A stretch of DNA of 62,559 nt from an uncultured Rubritalea sp. (GCA_937923145.1 CALAJT010000012.1:1-62559), one strand, 5' to 3'; shown: positions 24,872 to 34,306, counted from the first letter of the stretch. Numbers and translations are program-made. The notes: generated from the letters alone by a model not told the origin.

Positions 24872-26560
24872 ATGAGCATTAATGCTGAACTCTCGGATTT
24901 GATCGATTCAAAATTCCGTGAATTTACTGAAGGTAGTATCGTAAATGGTACTGTCATTGACATCCGCCCACAGGTCATCCTAGTGGATATTGGATATAAA
25001 TCTGAAGGAGCTATTCCTACTTCAGAATTTGAAGACGAAGAAGTCGAAATCGGCGACGTCGTGGAAGTTCTTCTCATGAAGCTAGAGAACGACGAAGGAA
25101 TGGTCGTGCTATCTAAAGAGAAAGCTGCACACAGACAGAACTGGGAAAAAATCGTCAAGGTTTACGAAGACGGTGGTCTTGTCAAAGGCAAGGTCAAGAG
25201 CGTGGTCAAGGGTGGTCTCATGGTGAACGTAGGTGTGGAAGCATTCCTACCAGGTTCACAGGTAGATATCATCCCACCAAAAGATCTTTCCGAATATGTC
25301 GGTAAGGTATTCGAATTTAAGATCGTGAAAGCGAACGATGAGCGTCAGAACGTAGTTCTTTCACGTCGTGAAGTGATCGAAGCTGAGCGCAGCGAGCTAC
25401 GCCAGCTGTTCCTCCAGACTGTGAAGGTAGGCGACAAGGTCGAAGGTGTTGTGAAGAATATCACAGACTTCGGAGCATTCGTTGATCTTCAGGGAATGGA
25501 CGGACTTCTCCACATCACAGACATGAGCTGGGGTAGAATCTCTCACCCATCAGAGATGCTACACATCGGCAAATCTCTCGAAGTGCAGATCCTCGACGTT
25601 GATCGCGATAAAGAGCGTGTTTCACTAGGTCTCAAGCAGATGCTTGATAACCCATGGCAAGACATCGAAGCTAAGTTCCCTATCGGACAGCAAGTTCGTG
25701 GTAAAGTTACTAAGCTTCTCCCTTACGGAGCATTCATCGAGATCGAAAAAGGAGTCGAAGGACTCGTTCACGTATCTGAGCTATCATGGGTCAAGCGCAT
25801 CACACGTCCATCAGACGTTCTTGAGCTAGATCAGGAAATCGAGGCAGTAGTTCTCGGTATCTCTATCGAAGAGCAGAAGATCTCTCTCGGAGTTCGCCAA
25901 CTAGAGGCAAACCCATGGGACGAAATCGAAGCTCGTTACCCTGTTGGACAGCGTATCACAGGTGCTGTGCGTAACCTCACTACTTACGGTGCATTCGTAG
26001 GTCTTGAAGAGGGAATCGACGGAATGATCCACGTATCCGATCTATCATGGACACGTAAGATCAACCACCCATCAGAAATCCTTAAGAAGAATGACGAAGT
26101 CGAGGCAGTTGTCCTCAGCATCGACAAAGAGAACCAACGTGTATCACTCGGTATCAAGCAGGCTGAGAACGATCCATGGTCTGACATCGACGATAAGTTC
26201 AAGGTCGGCGACATGGTCAAAGGATCTGTTGCTAAGATTGCATCATTCGGTGCATTCGTAAATCTACAGGACGACATCGATGGCCTCATCCACATCTCTC
26301 AGCTATCTGAAGAGCATGTAGAAAAGGTCAAAGACGTTCTCAAGGTAGGCGACGAAGTCGAAGCTCGTGTAATCAAGGTAGACAAAGTAGAGCGCCGTAT
26401 CGGACTCTCAGTCAAGGCTGTAGAATACAGTGCAGAGCAGCTCCAGAAGGAGTCTCAGTCATTCGAGACACTGAAGCCTTCAAGCGAGATGGTCGGACTA
26501 GAGCAGGCATTCAACCTTGCTTCTCCTACTACAGAAGAGTGGAGCCCATCAGAAGATTAA
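24872..26560 (+). CDS. rpsA: 30S ribosomal protein S1
   Basis: 562 residues, six S1 (OB-fold) repeats, the standard bacterial layout. Repeats start near GSIVNGTVIDIRPQ, GGLVKGKVKSVVKGG, GDKVEGVVKNITDFGAFVDL, GQQVRGKVTKLLPYGAFIEI, GQRITGAVRNLTTYGAFVGL and GDMVKGSVAKIASFGAFVNL. The start is the ATG at 24872, where homology begins; the frame is open 28 codons upstream, with a Gln-rich stretch that fits a leader. S1 unwinds and holds mRNA on the 30S subunit, which matters in a genome where most genes here lack Shine-Dalgarno sites. The codon choice is GC-richer than that of its neighbours, as expected for a highly expressed gene. It ends in a strong terminator. Confidence 0.97.
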   Translation: MSINAELSDLIDSKFREFTEGSIVNGTVIDIRPQVILVDIGYKSEGAIPTSEFEDEEVEIGDVVEVLLMKLENDEGMVVLSKEKAAHRQNWEKIVKVYEDGGLVKGKVKSVVKGGLMVNVGVEAFLPGSQVDIIPPKDLSEYVGKVFEFKIVKANDERQNVVLSRREVIEAERSELRQLFLQTVKVGDKVEGVVKNITDFGAFVDLQGMDGLLHITDMSWGRISHPSEMLHIGKSLEVQILDVDRDKERVSLGLKQMLDNPWQDIEAKFPIGQQVRGKVTKLLPYGAFIEIEKGVEGLVHVSELSWVKRITRPSDVLELDQEIEAVVLGISIEEQKISLGVRQLEANPWDEIEARYPVGQRITGAVRNLTTYGAFVGLEEGIDGMIHVSDLSWTRKINHPSEILKKNDEVEAVVLSIDKENQRVSLGIKQAENDPWSDIDDKFKVGDMVKGSVAKIASFGAFVNLQDDIDGLIHISQLSEEHVEKVKDVLKVGDEVEARVIKVDKVERRIGLSVKAVEYSAEQLQKESQSFETLKPSSEMVGLEQAFNLASPTTEEWSPSED

Positions 26561-26598
26561 TTCTGGTAAGCTAAACTTCATCTGAAGTTACTAATTTC

Positions 26599-26629
26599 AA
26601 AGCCGCTCGGGTTACCGAGCGGCTTTTTT
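26599..26629 (+). terminator. Terminator of rpsA
   Basis: AAAGCCGCTCGG (26599-26610) pairs with CCGAGCGGCTTT (26615-26626), loop GTTA, then a T-run. A textbook Rho-independent terminator 39 bp after the rpsA stop. Confidence 0.95.
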
Positions 26630-26705
26630 AGGCTTTGATCACTAACATGTAGTTGCGCATATTCTTTCTGCGCCTACCTTCATCAATATCTAAGAATCTT
26701 AGCCT

Positions 26706-27059
26706 ATGATGAATCCACGCCTAATATTTACCGTTGCAAAAGTAGCTTACAAGAACCGTGAAATTGCCTCAAAACTACTGTCGAAAATTAAAGACCTGAA
26801 AAAATCTGATAATAGAGTATCTGAAAAAGAGATAAGCTCGATGTCTTCAAAAGAGCGATTGGAAAGATTAGAAATAAGAGCGGAGGCTAAAGATACTCTC
26901 AGAGAAGAGCAGTCTGAATTAATCGCTGACTTAGCGACCAATATGGCAGAATTATCAGCTACTACTGAGTCTCTGCTAGCTCGATTAAAGTTGCTGACTT
27001 GGATGGTAATTACTTCATTCTGTCTATCAATTATAGCATTAGTTCTAGCTACTAATTAA
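26706..27059 (+). CDS. Hypothetical coiled-coil protein with C-terminal membrane anchor
   Basis: 117 residues. The central part (about 40-90) is a charged coiled coil (KERLERLEIRAEAKDTLREE), and the last 25 residues are a single hydrophobic helix ending LVLATN. The N-terminus, MMNPRLIFTVAKVAYKNRE, is amphipathic. The start could be either of two adjacent ATGs. It lies 77 bp after the rpsA terminator and is probably transcribed alone. Not a family I can name; tail-anchored topology is inferred from hydrophobicity. Confidence 0.6.
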   Translation: MMNPRLIFTVAKVAYKNREIASKLLSKIKDLKKSDNRVSEKEISSMSSKERLERLEIRAEAKDTLREEQSELIADLATNMAELSATTESLLARLKLLTWMVITSFCLSIIALVLATN

Positions 27060-27243
27060 TAGCTATTACCAACCAGTCCTGTAAATACGATCTTCTCAAT
27101 CTACTAATTCATTGTAAATATAACTTTGGTCGTTGAGTAGGCGTCCTTTAGTAGCTATATCGCCCTGACATGCGCCAGCTGTATTTTAGTATTTCACTCT
27201 TTAATAAATCTGTTACTACTCAACCAGAAACAACACATTCACT

Positions 27244-27588
27244 ATGGATTACACTACATACAAACTCATTCACCTAATTGGAGTCATCACTCTATTCTTC
27301 TCTCTTGGTTCACTTTTCACAAAGTATAATAAAGGGGCTGTAATGGGGCACGGTATTGCTCTGCTTTTACTACTAGTCGCTGGTTTCGGAATGGAAGCTA
27401 AGGGAGACATAGGCTGGCCAGCCTGGATGATAGTTAAGATCGTGATCTGGGTAATCTTCGGTGCAGCTATTGTTCTAGCTAAGCGTAAGATTATTACTGG
27501 TAAAGTAGCATGGATCAGCATGATCGCTCTAGGTGGAGCTGCTGCCTACTTGGGTATATTTGGTAGAACGATTTCGTTCTTAAACTAA
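27244..27588 (+). CDS. Four-helix integral membrane protein (SirB/CopD-like, tentative)
   Basis: 114 residues, almost entirely four hydrophobic helices (about 5-24, 33-50, 57-79, 86-107). The pattern YKLIHLIGVITLFFSLGS, with a His in helix 1 and another His in helix 2 (VMGHGIALLL), resembles small cytochrome-b-like or SirB2-type proteins. The assignment is weak. It has its own terminator and stands alone. Confidence 0.6.
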   Translation: MDYTTYKLIHLIGVITLFFSLGSLFTKYNKGAVMGHGIALLLLLVAGFGMEAKGDIGWPAWMIVKIVIWVIFGAAIVLAKRKIITGKVAWISMIALGGAAAYLGIFGRTISFLN

Positions 27589-27610
27589 TATATCTAAAAC
27601 ACTCTATAAT

Positions 27611-27637
27611 CCTAGAACTTCGGTTCTAGGATTTTTT
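27611..27637. terminator. Terminator with TTCG tetraloop
   Basis: CCTAGAAC (27611-27618)/GTTCTAGG (27623-27630) with loop TTCG, then ATTTTTT. It lies between the convergent membrane-protein gene and the long coiled-coil gene. Confidence 0.92.
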
Positions 27638-27642
27638 GTCTA

Positions 27643-30600
27643 CTACCAGCCAGATCTAGAGAACCCAGAGCTTGATCCTCCAGAGTTACCTGACGAAGAA
27701 GAGCCAGAGGAGAATGAACTTCCTGAGTTGGATGATCCTCCTCCGAAACTTAAACCGCTGCTGGATGAACGTCTGCTGATTCTTCTACGTCGCTCTGCTG
27801 CGGCTCTAGCGCTGCGGATGCTGGCTACTTCTAACTCTGCTGATGAGATAGCACCGCGGGCAGAATTTATGGCCCTGGATGCTAGCGAGCTTGCTTGGTG
27901 ATAGTCTCCGCTATTAATTGCGTCTGTAGCACTTTGGAATGCGTTTTTACCATAGCTTCCTCCGATACGGACTCCGTAGGAACCTGACCAGTGCATCGCT
28001 TGACTAATGTTTCTGCTGGCGGCTTGGATGCTTGCTAGTGCTTGCTGGGCTTGTTCTATCTCGTGCTTTAGAGAGGCAGTGGCTTTGGAAAGCGCATGGG
28101 CAGTTTTCTGGATCTCACTGTAGAGATCTTGCCACTGAGTATGCGGGATCTTGAGTCTAGCGCATTGCTTGTCGATGCGCTTGGAGTGAAGTTCTATAAG
28201 TCTGATAGCTTCTGTAGTTTGGTTGCTATCAGTGATACCGTCATCCTGGGCAGTTCTGATGAGACCTTCTGCTAAACGGCATTGGTTTACTAACTGGTTA
28301 GCTAGAGCTTCGGTAGCTGCGAACACCTCGCGGTCGGCTTGGATCTGTGATTCTAAAGCTTTAACCCGGTCCTTAGTTTCAGCTAGTAGGTTAGCTGCTT
28401 TAAATGGATTTGATTCTCCATTAGGAGCTTTTACAGTGAGAGTGAGATACTTGAAGTGATGTTCTAGTTGATTGAAATACTGTTGAGTACTCTGTGTGAT
28501 ACGGTGGTTGTCCATGGTTTTGCCTAGCGCTTTTTTCTCGCTTGTAAGACTCTTAAGAGAGTGGGCATTTTTTTGCTCTAAATTACGTAGTTCAGCAAGG
28601 CGGTTAGAAATGAGAGTGTTTAGTCCAGCGATATGACCGTGGGCGGATTTACCGTTTCTGAGCTGGTGTCTAGCGGTGAGGACGTAGCCTTTAGCATGGT
28701 TTTCATATGCGCTAGCGATGTCTTTATTAAGCTGTCGTTGTGCGCCTAGGAGAGCTTCCTCTACTTCTGCTAGATCGCCATAATCAGCATCGGCAGGATC
28801 TATGAGTAAAGCATCACTATGGTAGACCTGTGTTAGTTCAGCCATGATGCTGACTCCTTTCTTAGTGATGCTATCTGCTTCTACAGAGAGAGTCTGCACT
28901 TCTTTAAGCGCGCTGTCGAAGTGTTGATGAGCTAGAAGGGTATCGGTAACTATCGTGGAGGCTTCCGCTGTTTTAGCATCAGATAGATTAGACTGCTCTT
29001 GAGCCTGGACTACATGTCCTACATCTAACATGTCCTGAGCACGTATGCGGAAAAGTTCAGCATCTGTTAGAATGATGTCTGGGTTCCATTCTTGGTGCTC
29101 ATTTAGGATTTGTTCTGGAGAAAGCTTGAGTGCAGTTGAGATACTCTTCTTAGCTTCATCTACGGATTGGTGAACTTTAGCGATAGCTTCAGGAAGTTTA
29201 ATAGCTGCGTAGTCAGCGATCTTGCTGGCATGAGCTGCCTTAGGTTTCAGGGCGAATATTTCATCGCTGAGTGACTTAAGGTTATCAGCGACAGCTACAT
29301 CAGCTCCTTGTTTTGCGATGGTCTCGAAGCGATCATTGAGATGCTCTAATGAGCTAAATACCCATTGGTTATTGCGGTTGAGTTGTTTGAGTTCCTTGGA
29401 ACTCTTAAGGATAGTTTCTAATTCATTTTGACGTAGATCTTTGGCTAGCTTCATGGTGTCCTGCATTTCTGCTGCCATGACGTCAGCTCTTTGAATATCA
29501 GTCTGGAGTGCTTTTACAGGATCGTGTTTACCTATCTTGATTCCTTTTTCATGATGCTTTCTAGATTTAGGTAGCCAGTTGTCAAAGAGTGAGTCGAGCT
29601 GGTATAGTCCATCTTGCCGAGCGGCTTTTTCAATATTTACTTCTTCTGCATTGATAGCTTCTAATTTATTACCAAGAGTTTCGATCCTGTCGGCGATGGT
29701 CTCCCAAGAGCTCTCTACTAGATCTAATGATGTATCTGCGGATTTGAGAGTGTTGTCGAATTCAGCGATAAGATCTGTGAAGGTCATCTCGACTTTATCC
29801 GCTTTAGTTTTGTCTCCCAACATAGTCTCTTCGCCACGATTTTCGACTTTCATTTCTTCCTTTTTAGGGTTGGTTTGTAGTGGCTTACGTTCTAGTAATT
29901 CGACTGCATCATCATAGCGAGCACGGCGGAAGAGGTTGGCAGTCTTACCTACAGGATTACTTGGATAAATAAGGTCTTTGGCATTTTCTAGTGCGGAGTG
30001 AACACTTGAGGAGAGGATGAAGGCTTTGTCGACATTGCGGATAGCATAGATGGACTCTCGGAGTGTCTCTCCCTCATAGCCACGCTCAGGAAGGTCTCGC
30101 TCGGAGCCTACGATGATTCCTGCTCTGTCCATGGTTTTGAATAGCTGATCGATCCGAGCTTTCATGGCTTCTTTCCATTCCTTGTAGAGTTCTTCTGCTA
30201 GAGTCTTTTGCTTACGGCGTCTTCTGTTAGAGTAGATTCCTAGACCTAACAGCCCAGCACCCGTAGCTCCACCACCAGTGGCTATAGCCATCTTCTTCTG
30301 CTTATCAGCAGAAGCTTGATCACGCTTCTGCTGGGCTTCCATGATCTCGTGTTCTTTACGATCAGCTTTTAGCTGGATGTAGAGATTCTGGGATTGTTCT
30401 AGAGAATTACGGTAGGCGGCTTTTCCCTTAGTGTGGAGTTCGTAAGTCTTGTTAATAGTTTGCTTGGCTAGTAGCGAGTCGTCCTTGGACTGAACTGCGT
30501 GTGGCTTGAAGTCGGTGATCGCTTTATTGAGTCGCTCGATCATTGTATGATCTTCATTCCAGCGTTGTAATTTTAAGCGGTGTCTTTTTACATTATTACC

Positions 30601-31434
30601 GATTTGCTTAATCGCATTCTTGGCGACGAATGCGTCAGAATTTTTAGCTGCATTGGCAACTGTTTCTCTCCAGTCACTGAGAGGAGGATTTGCTAGATCG
30701 TTATATTTAACTTCGTCATGAGCGCGAAATTGGCCCAGTTGTTTCTCTAGCTCGTAGATGTATCCGAGTTGCTTTTTAGATTCTTTCTCTACCCAGAGTT
30801 TAGCAGAAGCTAGCTGGTTTTTTCTCGTCTGAGCACGGGCGGCTTCTTTGCTAAGAGCGTCATTGAGTAGTCGCTCAATATTATCGATGGTTGAAGTCAC
30901 GGCATCGACGATGCCACCGCCATTGCGCATAGCATTCTTAGCTTTAGAGTCGAGGTTTCCAATCCAGTTTGCTTCACCTAAAGCTCTGGAGTCAAATGCA
31001 TCTGAGGCGAAGTAGGAAAACTTACGTTCTTCTAGAAAGAGGATGAAGATAGCTCCATCACGCGTATTAGTTATAGAGTTTTTCAAGCTGAGGAATTCAG
31101 TCTTGTTAGAGAGTCCTCTAGAGACAGCATTTTCCACTGCATCCATTCCGTAGTAGTTATTGCCACGAGTGTCTTTCCAGCGTTCTCCGTTGGAGTTGCG
31201 CATGAGAATGACGGTCCAATTCTTACCGTTTTCATCTAGCCAGGTCTCTAGTTTTTCGAGGTCTACTTTCTTCACACCAACATCACCTTTTACATAAAGA
31301 TGTTGATCTTTACTCCAAGCGCTTAGTAGTTGGTTGATGTCTTTAGGGTAGATGGGTTCATCTTTTCCTAATGCAAAAGAAGTAATCGAAATTAAGGAGA
31401 GGATGAAACAAATGAGGGTGTGATGAATGTTCAT
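27643..31434 (-). CDS. Giant TPM-like membrane protein with long coiled-coil region
   Basis: 1263 residues. Signal peptide 1-23, then an N-terminal domain (about 30-200) resembling TPM/psb32 domains, with WTVILMRNSNGERW, GAIFILFLEERKFSYFAS and later NAMRNGGGIVDAV. Next is a helical stretch, one membrane helix near 382-402 (IATGGGATGAGLLGLGIY) followed by a very basic stop-transfer (RRRRKQK). About 780 mostly helical cytoplasmic residues follow, and the Ser/Gly tail ends in SGFSRSGW. Such G/S-rich tails ending in SGxW are common in TPM proteins, but those are usually 250-600 residues, so this one has acquired a very long coiled-coil body. TPM domains act in membrane-protein turnover and photosystem repair; no role is known for this architecture. 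Confidence 0.75.
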   Translation of the reverse strand: MNIHHTLICFILSLISITSFALGKDEPIYPKDINQLLSAWSKDQHLYVKGDVGVKKVDLEKLETWLDENGKNWTVILMRNSNGERWKDTRGNNYYGMDAVENAVSRGLSNKTEFLSLKNSITNTRDGAIFILFLEERKFSYFASDAFDSRALGEANWIGNLDSKAKNAMRNGGGIVDAVTSTIDNIERLLNDALSKEAARAQTRKNQLASAKLWVEKESKKQLGYIYELEKQLGQFRAHDEVKYNDLANPPLSDWRETVANAAKNSDAFVAKNAIKQIGNNVKRHRLKLQRWNEDHTMIERLNKAITDFKPHAVQSKDDSLLAKQTINKTYELHTKGKAAYRNSLEQSQNLYIQLKADRKEHEIMEAQQKRDQASADKQKKMAIATGGGATGAGLLGLGIYSNRRRRKQKTLAEELYKEWKEAMKARIDQLFKTMDRAGIIVGSERDLPERGYEGETLRESIYAIRNVDKAFILSSSVHSALENAKDLIYPSNPVGKTANLFRRARYDDAVELLERKPLQTNPKKEEMKVENRGEETMLGDKTKADKVEMTFTDLIAEFDNTLKSADTSLDLVESSWETIADRIETLGNKLEAINAEEVNIEKAARQDGLYQLDSLFDNWLPKSRKHHEKGIKIGKHDPVKALQTDIQRADVMAAEMQDTMKLAKDLRQNELETILKSSKELKQLNRNNQWVFSSLEHLNDRFETIAKQGADVAVADNLKSLSDEIFALKPKAAHASKIADYAAIKLPEAIAKVHQSVDEAKKSISTALKLSPEQILNEHQEWNPDIILTDAELFRIRAQDMLDVGHVVQAQEQSNLSDAKTAEASTIVTDTLLAHQHFDSALKEVQTLSVEADSITKKGVSIMAELTQVYHSDALLIDPADADYGDLAEVEEALLGAQRQLNKDIASAYENHAKGYVLTARHQLRNGKSAHGHIAGLNTLISNRLAELRNLEQKNAHSLKSLTSEKKALGKTMDNHRITQSTQQYFNQLEHHFKYLTLTVKAPNGESNPFKAANLLAETKDRVKALESQIQADREVFAATEALANQLVNQCRLAEGLIRTAQDDGITDSNQTTEAIRLIELHSKRIDKQCARLKIPHTQWQDLYSEIQKTAHALSKATASLKHEIEQAQQALASIQAASRNISQAMHWSGSYGVRIGGSYGKNAFQSATDAINSGDYHQASSLASRAINSARGAISSAELEVASIRSARAAAERRRRISRRSSSSGLSFGGGSSNSGSSFSSGSSSSGNSGGSSSGFSRSGW

Positions 31435-31517
31435 AATGCGATGATCGGAGAATCATAATAACAGGTATGATCCCCATTTCACGTATTATTTTAATGCTGC
31501 CGCAAAAAATCTAATCT

Positions 31518-32558
31518 TTAATCTTTGATCTGCTTGAGTAGCATATTGGCAGTGTCTGCATACGCTTTGCTGGCGCTGCTCTTAGCTGTAGGGAGTATGG
31601 ATACTGGTGTGCCTTCATCTGCGCATTTGCGGGTGGTGATATCGAGCGGTATTTGTCCTAAAAGAGGGACTTTAAGACGCTCTGCTTCACGGACGCCGCC
31701 GCCTTCACCAAAGATAGGATACTTTTCCCCATGATCACACTCGAACCATGCCATGTTCTCTACTACTCCGAGAATATTTACATTCACTTTCGCAAACATA
31801 GTGACTGCTTTACGGGCGTCAATGAGTGCTACTTCCTGAGGAGTTGTTACGATGACTGCTCCGTCTAGCGCAACTGTCTGGACGATAGTGAGCTGAATGT
31901 CCCCAGTGCCTGGAGGAAGATCTAGGATGAGGTAGTCTAGCTGACCCCATTCTACTTGACGGAGAAATTGTTGGGTATAGCGGGTCGCTAATGGACCGCG
32001 GACGATGACTGGTGAATCGTCACCAACGAGGAAACTCATGGACATAAGCTTCACCCCATGAGCTTCGATAGGTATTATCTCATCCTTTTCATTTGCCATT
32101 GGCTGCTGATTTGTGCCGAACATTTGTCCAGTGGATGGGCCGTAAAGATCGCAATCACAGAGACCTACTTTTAAGCCTTTTTTAGCCAGAGAAACTGCGA
32201 GGTTTGAGGAGAGTGTAGATTTACCAACGCCGCCTTTGCCTGAAGCTACTGCGATGATGTGTTTTATTCCTGGGATTGCAGATTTACCAGACTGCTGGCC
32301 TCCGCCTTGAGCTTCAGGGTTTTGGACATCGATATTTACTCGTGTGGTGCCGATTTCATCTATGGTATTAAGAGCATCCTGTGCATCTTTGAAAATCTGC
32401 TCAGGTATTTTTTCGTCCTTTGTCTGAATGGAAATAGTGACTTCGACGTCTTTGCCATCGAGCTTCACTTCCTTCACCAGCCCGAAGGCTACTATGTCTC
32501 TAGAGAATCCCGGATACTTCACCTGAGTGAGTGCTGCTTTAATCGTTTCTTCAGTCAT
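31518..32558 (-). CDS. mrp: Mrp/ApbC-type P-loop ATPase, Fe-S cluster carrier
   Basis: 346 residues: an N-terminal MIP18/DUF59 domain (1 to about 80), a short Gly/Gln linker (PEAQGGGQQSGKSA) and the MinD-like ATPase domain. The deviant Walker A, ASGKGGVGKST, is at 105-115; further on are DCDLYGPSTGQMFG and DLPPGTGDIQLT. Mrp proteins carry Fe-S clusters to apoproteins. Many have a CxxC after ENMxxF; here that site reads ENMAWFECDHGEKYPIFG with a single Cys, as in some other bacterial lineages, so cluster binding across a dimer would need other ligands. Single gene, cytosolic. Confidence 0.95.
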   Translation of the reverse strand: MTEETIKAALTQVKYPGFSRDIVAFGLVKEVKLDGKDVEVTISIQTKDEKIPEQIFKDAQDALNTIDEIGTTRVNIDVQNPEAQGGGQQSGKSAIPGIKHIIAVASGKGGVGKSTLSSNLAVSLAKKGLKVGLCDCDLYGPSTGQMFGTNQQPMANEKDEIIPIEAHGVKLMSMSFLVGDDSPVIVRGPLATRYTQQFLRQVEWGQLDYLILDLPPGTGDIQLTIVQTVALDGAVIVTTPQEVALIDARKAVTMFAKVNVNILGVVENMAWFECDHGEKYPIFGEGGGVREAERLKVPLLGQIPLDITTRKCADEGTPVSILPTAKSSASKAYADTANMLLKQIKD

Positions 32559-32875
32559 ATCGATGCGGGATACTGCTCACGGTAATGCAAGTAGTCAATG
32601 GCAAGAAGGTGATTTTTTATTACTAAACACGTTGGTTCCTTTGTTAGGATATTGACGAAAACACATAAGGACAGAGTATACCTGGCTAAATACTTAACTC
32701 TGATATGTTGAGCTTAAGACCGTTACTGCAAAAAAATTTGGGATCTATATACAATGATGTAGGGGTATTCTTCATTGACCATAGTAATAAGTAAATGGAT
32801 GACAATCTAGAGTAAACAAGGCTATCGAATAATGAGTGTCTACAAGCGGTGTATTAAAGTGAGGCTCATTTAAAC
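32559..32875. other. Non-coding gap without visible features
   Basis: About 320 bp between the mrp start and the tRNA-Ser terminator. I find no convincing ORF, repeat or RNA here. It should contain the mrp promoter, but no site stands out enough to call. Confidence 0.5.
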
Positions 32876-32914
32876 AACAAAGCCTTGCTACATATTGTGT
32901 AACAAGGCTTTGTT
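32876..32914 (-). terminator. Probable terminator downstream of tRNA-Ser
   Basis: AACAAAGCCTTG (32876-32887) pairs with CAAGGCTTTGTT (32903-32914) around a 15-nt loop. On the minus strand it begins 5 bp after the tRNA 3' end and is followed by TTGTTTAAAT. Confidence 0.7.
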
Positions 32915-32918
32915 CAAA

Positions 32919-33009
32919 TGGCGGGTCAGCAGGGATTCGAACCCTGGATACCCTTTTGGAGTATACTCCCTTAGCAGGGGAGCGCTTTCGACCACTCAGC
33001 CACTGACCC
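32919..33009 (-). tRNA. tRNA-Ser (anticodon GCT)
   Basis: A 91-nt class II tRNA with encoded CCA. The acceptor GGGTCAG pairs with CTGACCC, discriminator G. The anticodon loop CTGCTAA is closed by CTCCC/GGGAG, giving anticodon GCT for AGC/AGT codons. The long variable arm (about TATACTCC AAAA GGGTAT) is characteristic of serine tRNAs. T-arm CAGGGTTCGAATCCCTG. Confidence 0.97.
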
Positions 33010-33131
33010 GTGAGTTGAATTAAATCGAACTGCAGGGAAAATACATATCGTGGAGGCTTCGTCAATGCTAGGATGAGTTATTTTACGTTTTTTTTATTTG
33101 AGAGAGGGTGGAATTGGTTGAGTATACTTGT

Positions 33132-33518
33132 ATGAATATTAATTTAGGTCTATTGTCTGGGATGCTTTTAGTCGCTGTGCCGCTATTAAATGGCTGTGCT
33201 AAGCCTGCTGGGAAGCCTATGGAAGAAGTGAAGTCTGATAAATTGATAGCTAGAGTAGCTTCAATACATAAAGATGAAGGATATGCACTAATTCAGCGCT
33301 ATGGGAGAATAAATCTGGGGGATGATGTGATCCTCTACACCTTGAGCGAAGAGGGAATGACGTCTAATTTGAAGATTACTGGTGAGAAATTGGGACAATT
33401 TTTAGCAGTGGATATAGTGTCAGGAGAGCTCAATATAGGAGATGGAGTTTATTTAAGAAATCTTACTGAAAATGATGGAATTGATAATAAAGATGAACTT
33501 ATTAAAGAGAAAGCTTAA
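33132..33518 (+). CDS. Small predicted lipoprotein
   Basis: 128 residues from the ATG at 33132, chosen because a clean lipoprotein signal follows directly (MNINLGLLSGMLLVAVPLLNGC, lipobox Cys22); the frame is open eight codons further. The remaining 100 residues look like a small beta domain, with paired segments GYALIQRYGRINLGDDVILY and LAVDIVSGELNIGDGVYLR, each ending in a G-D turn. Family not recognised. It stands alone, 98 bp after tRNA-Ser on the other strand. Confidence 0.65.
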   Translation: MNINLGLLSGMLLVAVPLLNGCAKPAGKPMEEVKSDKLIARVASIHKDEGYALIQRYGRINLGDDVILYTLSEEGMTSNLKITGEKLGQFLAVDIVSGELNIGDGVYLRNLTENDGIDNKDELIKEKA

Positions 33519-33591
33519 CCATTTTATAAAATTTTATGCTTCGTAAGTGGCTGAAACATAGTATAAATTATAAAAAATAGTTAAACAAACT

Positions 33592-33609
33592 TAATTTTTT
33601 AAAAAATTA
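33592..33609. promoter_or_regulatory. 18-bp perfect AT palindrome upstream of the MarR gene
   Basis: TAATTTTTT joined to AAAAAATTA, centred between 33600 and 33601, 95 bp before the MarR-type start. Its size and symmetry fit a dimeric winged-helix regulator site, perhaps autoregulation, but A/T tracts also arise by chance in this AT-rich gap. Confidence 0.35.
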
Positions 33610-33703
33610 GCTTGTCGGGTAGCCTAATTTTAAACTATTGTGTCGTCACAGTTGATGAGCCTACTTCAGGAATTAAAAAAATTAACTGAACTTAAATAGC
33701 AAT

Positions 33704-34150
33704 ATGAAAACCAACACACCACAAGGTGAGACTACAAATGATGCTGAAAGATTAGCAGACTTCGTTCTGTTTACCCAGAGATCATGTATTCTTAACCTTG
33801 CTTCAGAGCTGAATAAAGGGAACGTTTCCTTTCCTCAGTTCTTCCTGCTCACTTACCTTTCAAGTGAGGAGTACCTAACCATGTCTGACATAGCGAAGAA
33901 GATGGGTCATTCTACAGCGGCTGCAACCGGCTTAGTAGATAGACTTGAGAAGCTTACCTATGTCGAGCGAGTTCACGCAGCTGAAGATCGCCGTAAGATT
34001 ATGGTCCGCATTACATCACAAGGAATGGAGCTAGTCTCTAAAATGCGTGGCGAAATCGCTACAAATCTATCCGAGGTGATGTCAGAAATGGATGAAGAAG
34101 AAGCAGATACAGTGCAGCATGCAAGAACAGCACTAAATCGTTCTCTCTAA
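33704..34150 (+). CDS. MarR-family transcriptional regulator
   Basis: 148 residues with the MarR layout: N-terminal dimerisation helices, then the winged helix YLTMSDIAKKMGHSTAAATGLVDRLEKLTYVERVH, the wing AEDRRKIMVRITSQGMELV, and C-terminal helices. The D-R-R wing motif is clear. MarR dimers bind palindromic operators and release on ligand binding. It is a single gene with its own terminator, so the regulated target is probably itself or a gene elsewhere. Confidence 0.92.
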   Translation: MKTNTPQGETTNDAERLADFVLFTQRSCILNLASELNKGNVSFPQFFLLTYLSSEEYLTMSDIAKKMGHSTAAATGLVDRLEKLTYVERVHAAEDRRKIMVRITSQGMELVSKMRGEIATNLSEVMSEMDEEEADTVQHARTALNRSL

Positions 34151-34202
34151 ATACATTTTTAATATTGTTTGATTATTCCCCAATTTGAGCGAGAGTTCAT
34201 CC

Positions 34203-34235
34203 AGGGCGCATCCTTAAGGATGCGCCCTTTCTTTT
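34203..34235 (+). terminator. Terminator of the MarR-type gene
   Basis: AGGGCGCATCC (34203-34213) pairs with GGATGCGCCCT (34218-34228), loop TTAA, then TTCTTTT. Confidence 0.93.
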
Positions 34236-34306
34236 GGATTTATTTTGAAGATTGTGGTGCTTTGAGCAGTTGACAGGGGGGTGAGTAAGTTGCAAGTTTA
34301 GCTATT

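Noticed and set aside
27643..31434. C-terminal Ser/Gly tail as a PEP-CTERM sorting signal for the local exosortase
   Set aside because: It ends in SGFSRSGW with no PEP motif, no following hydrophobic helix and no terminal basic cluster.
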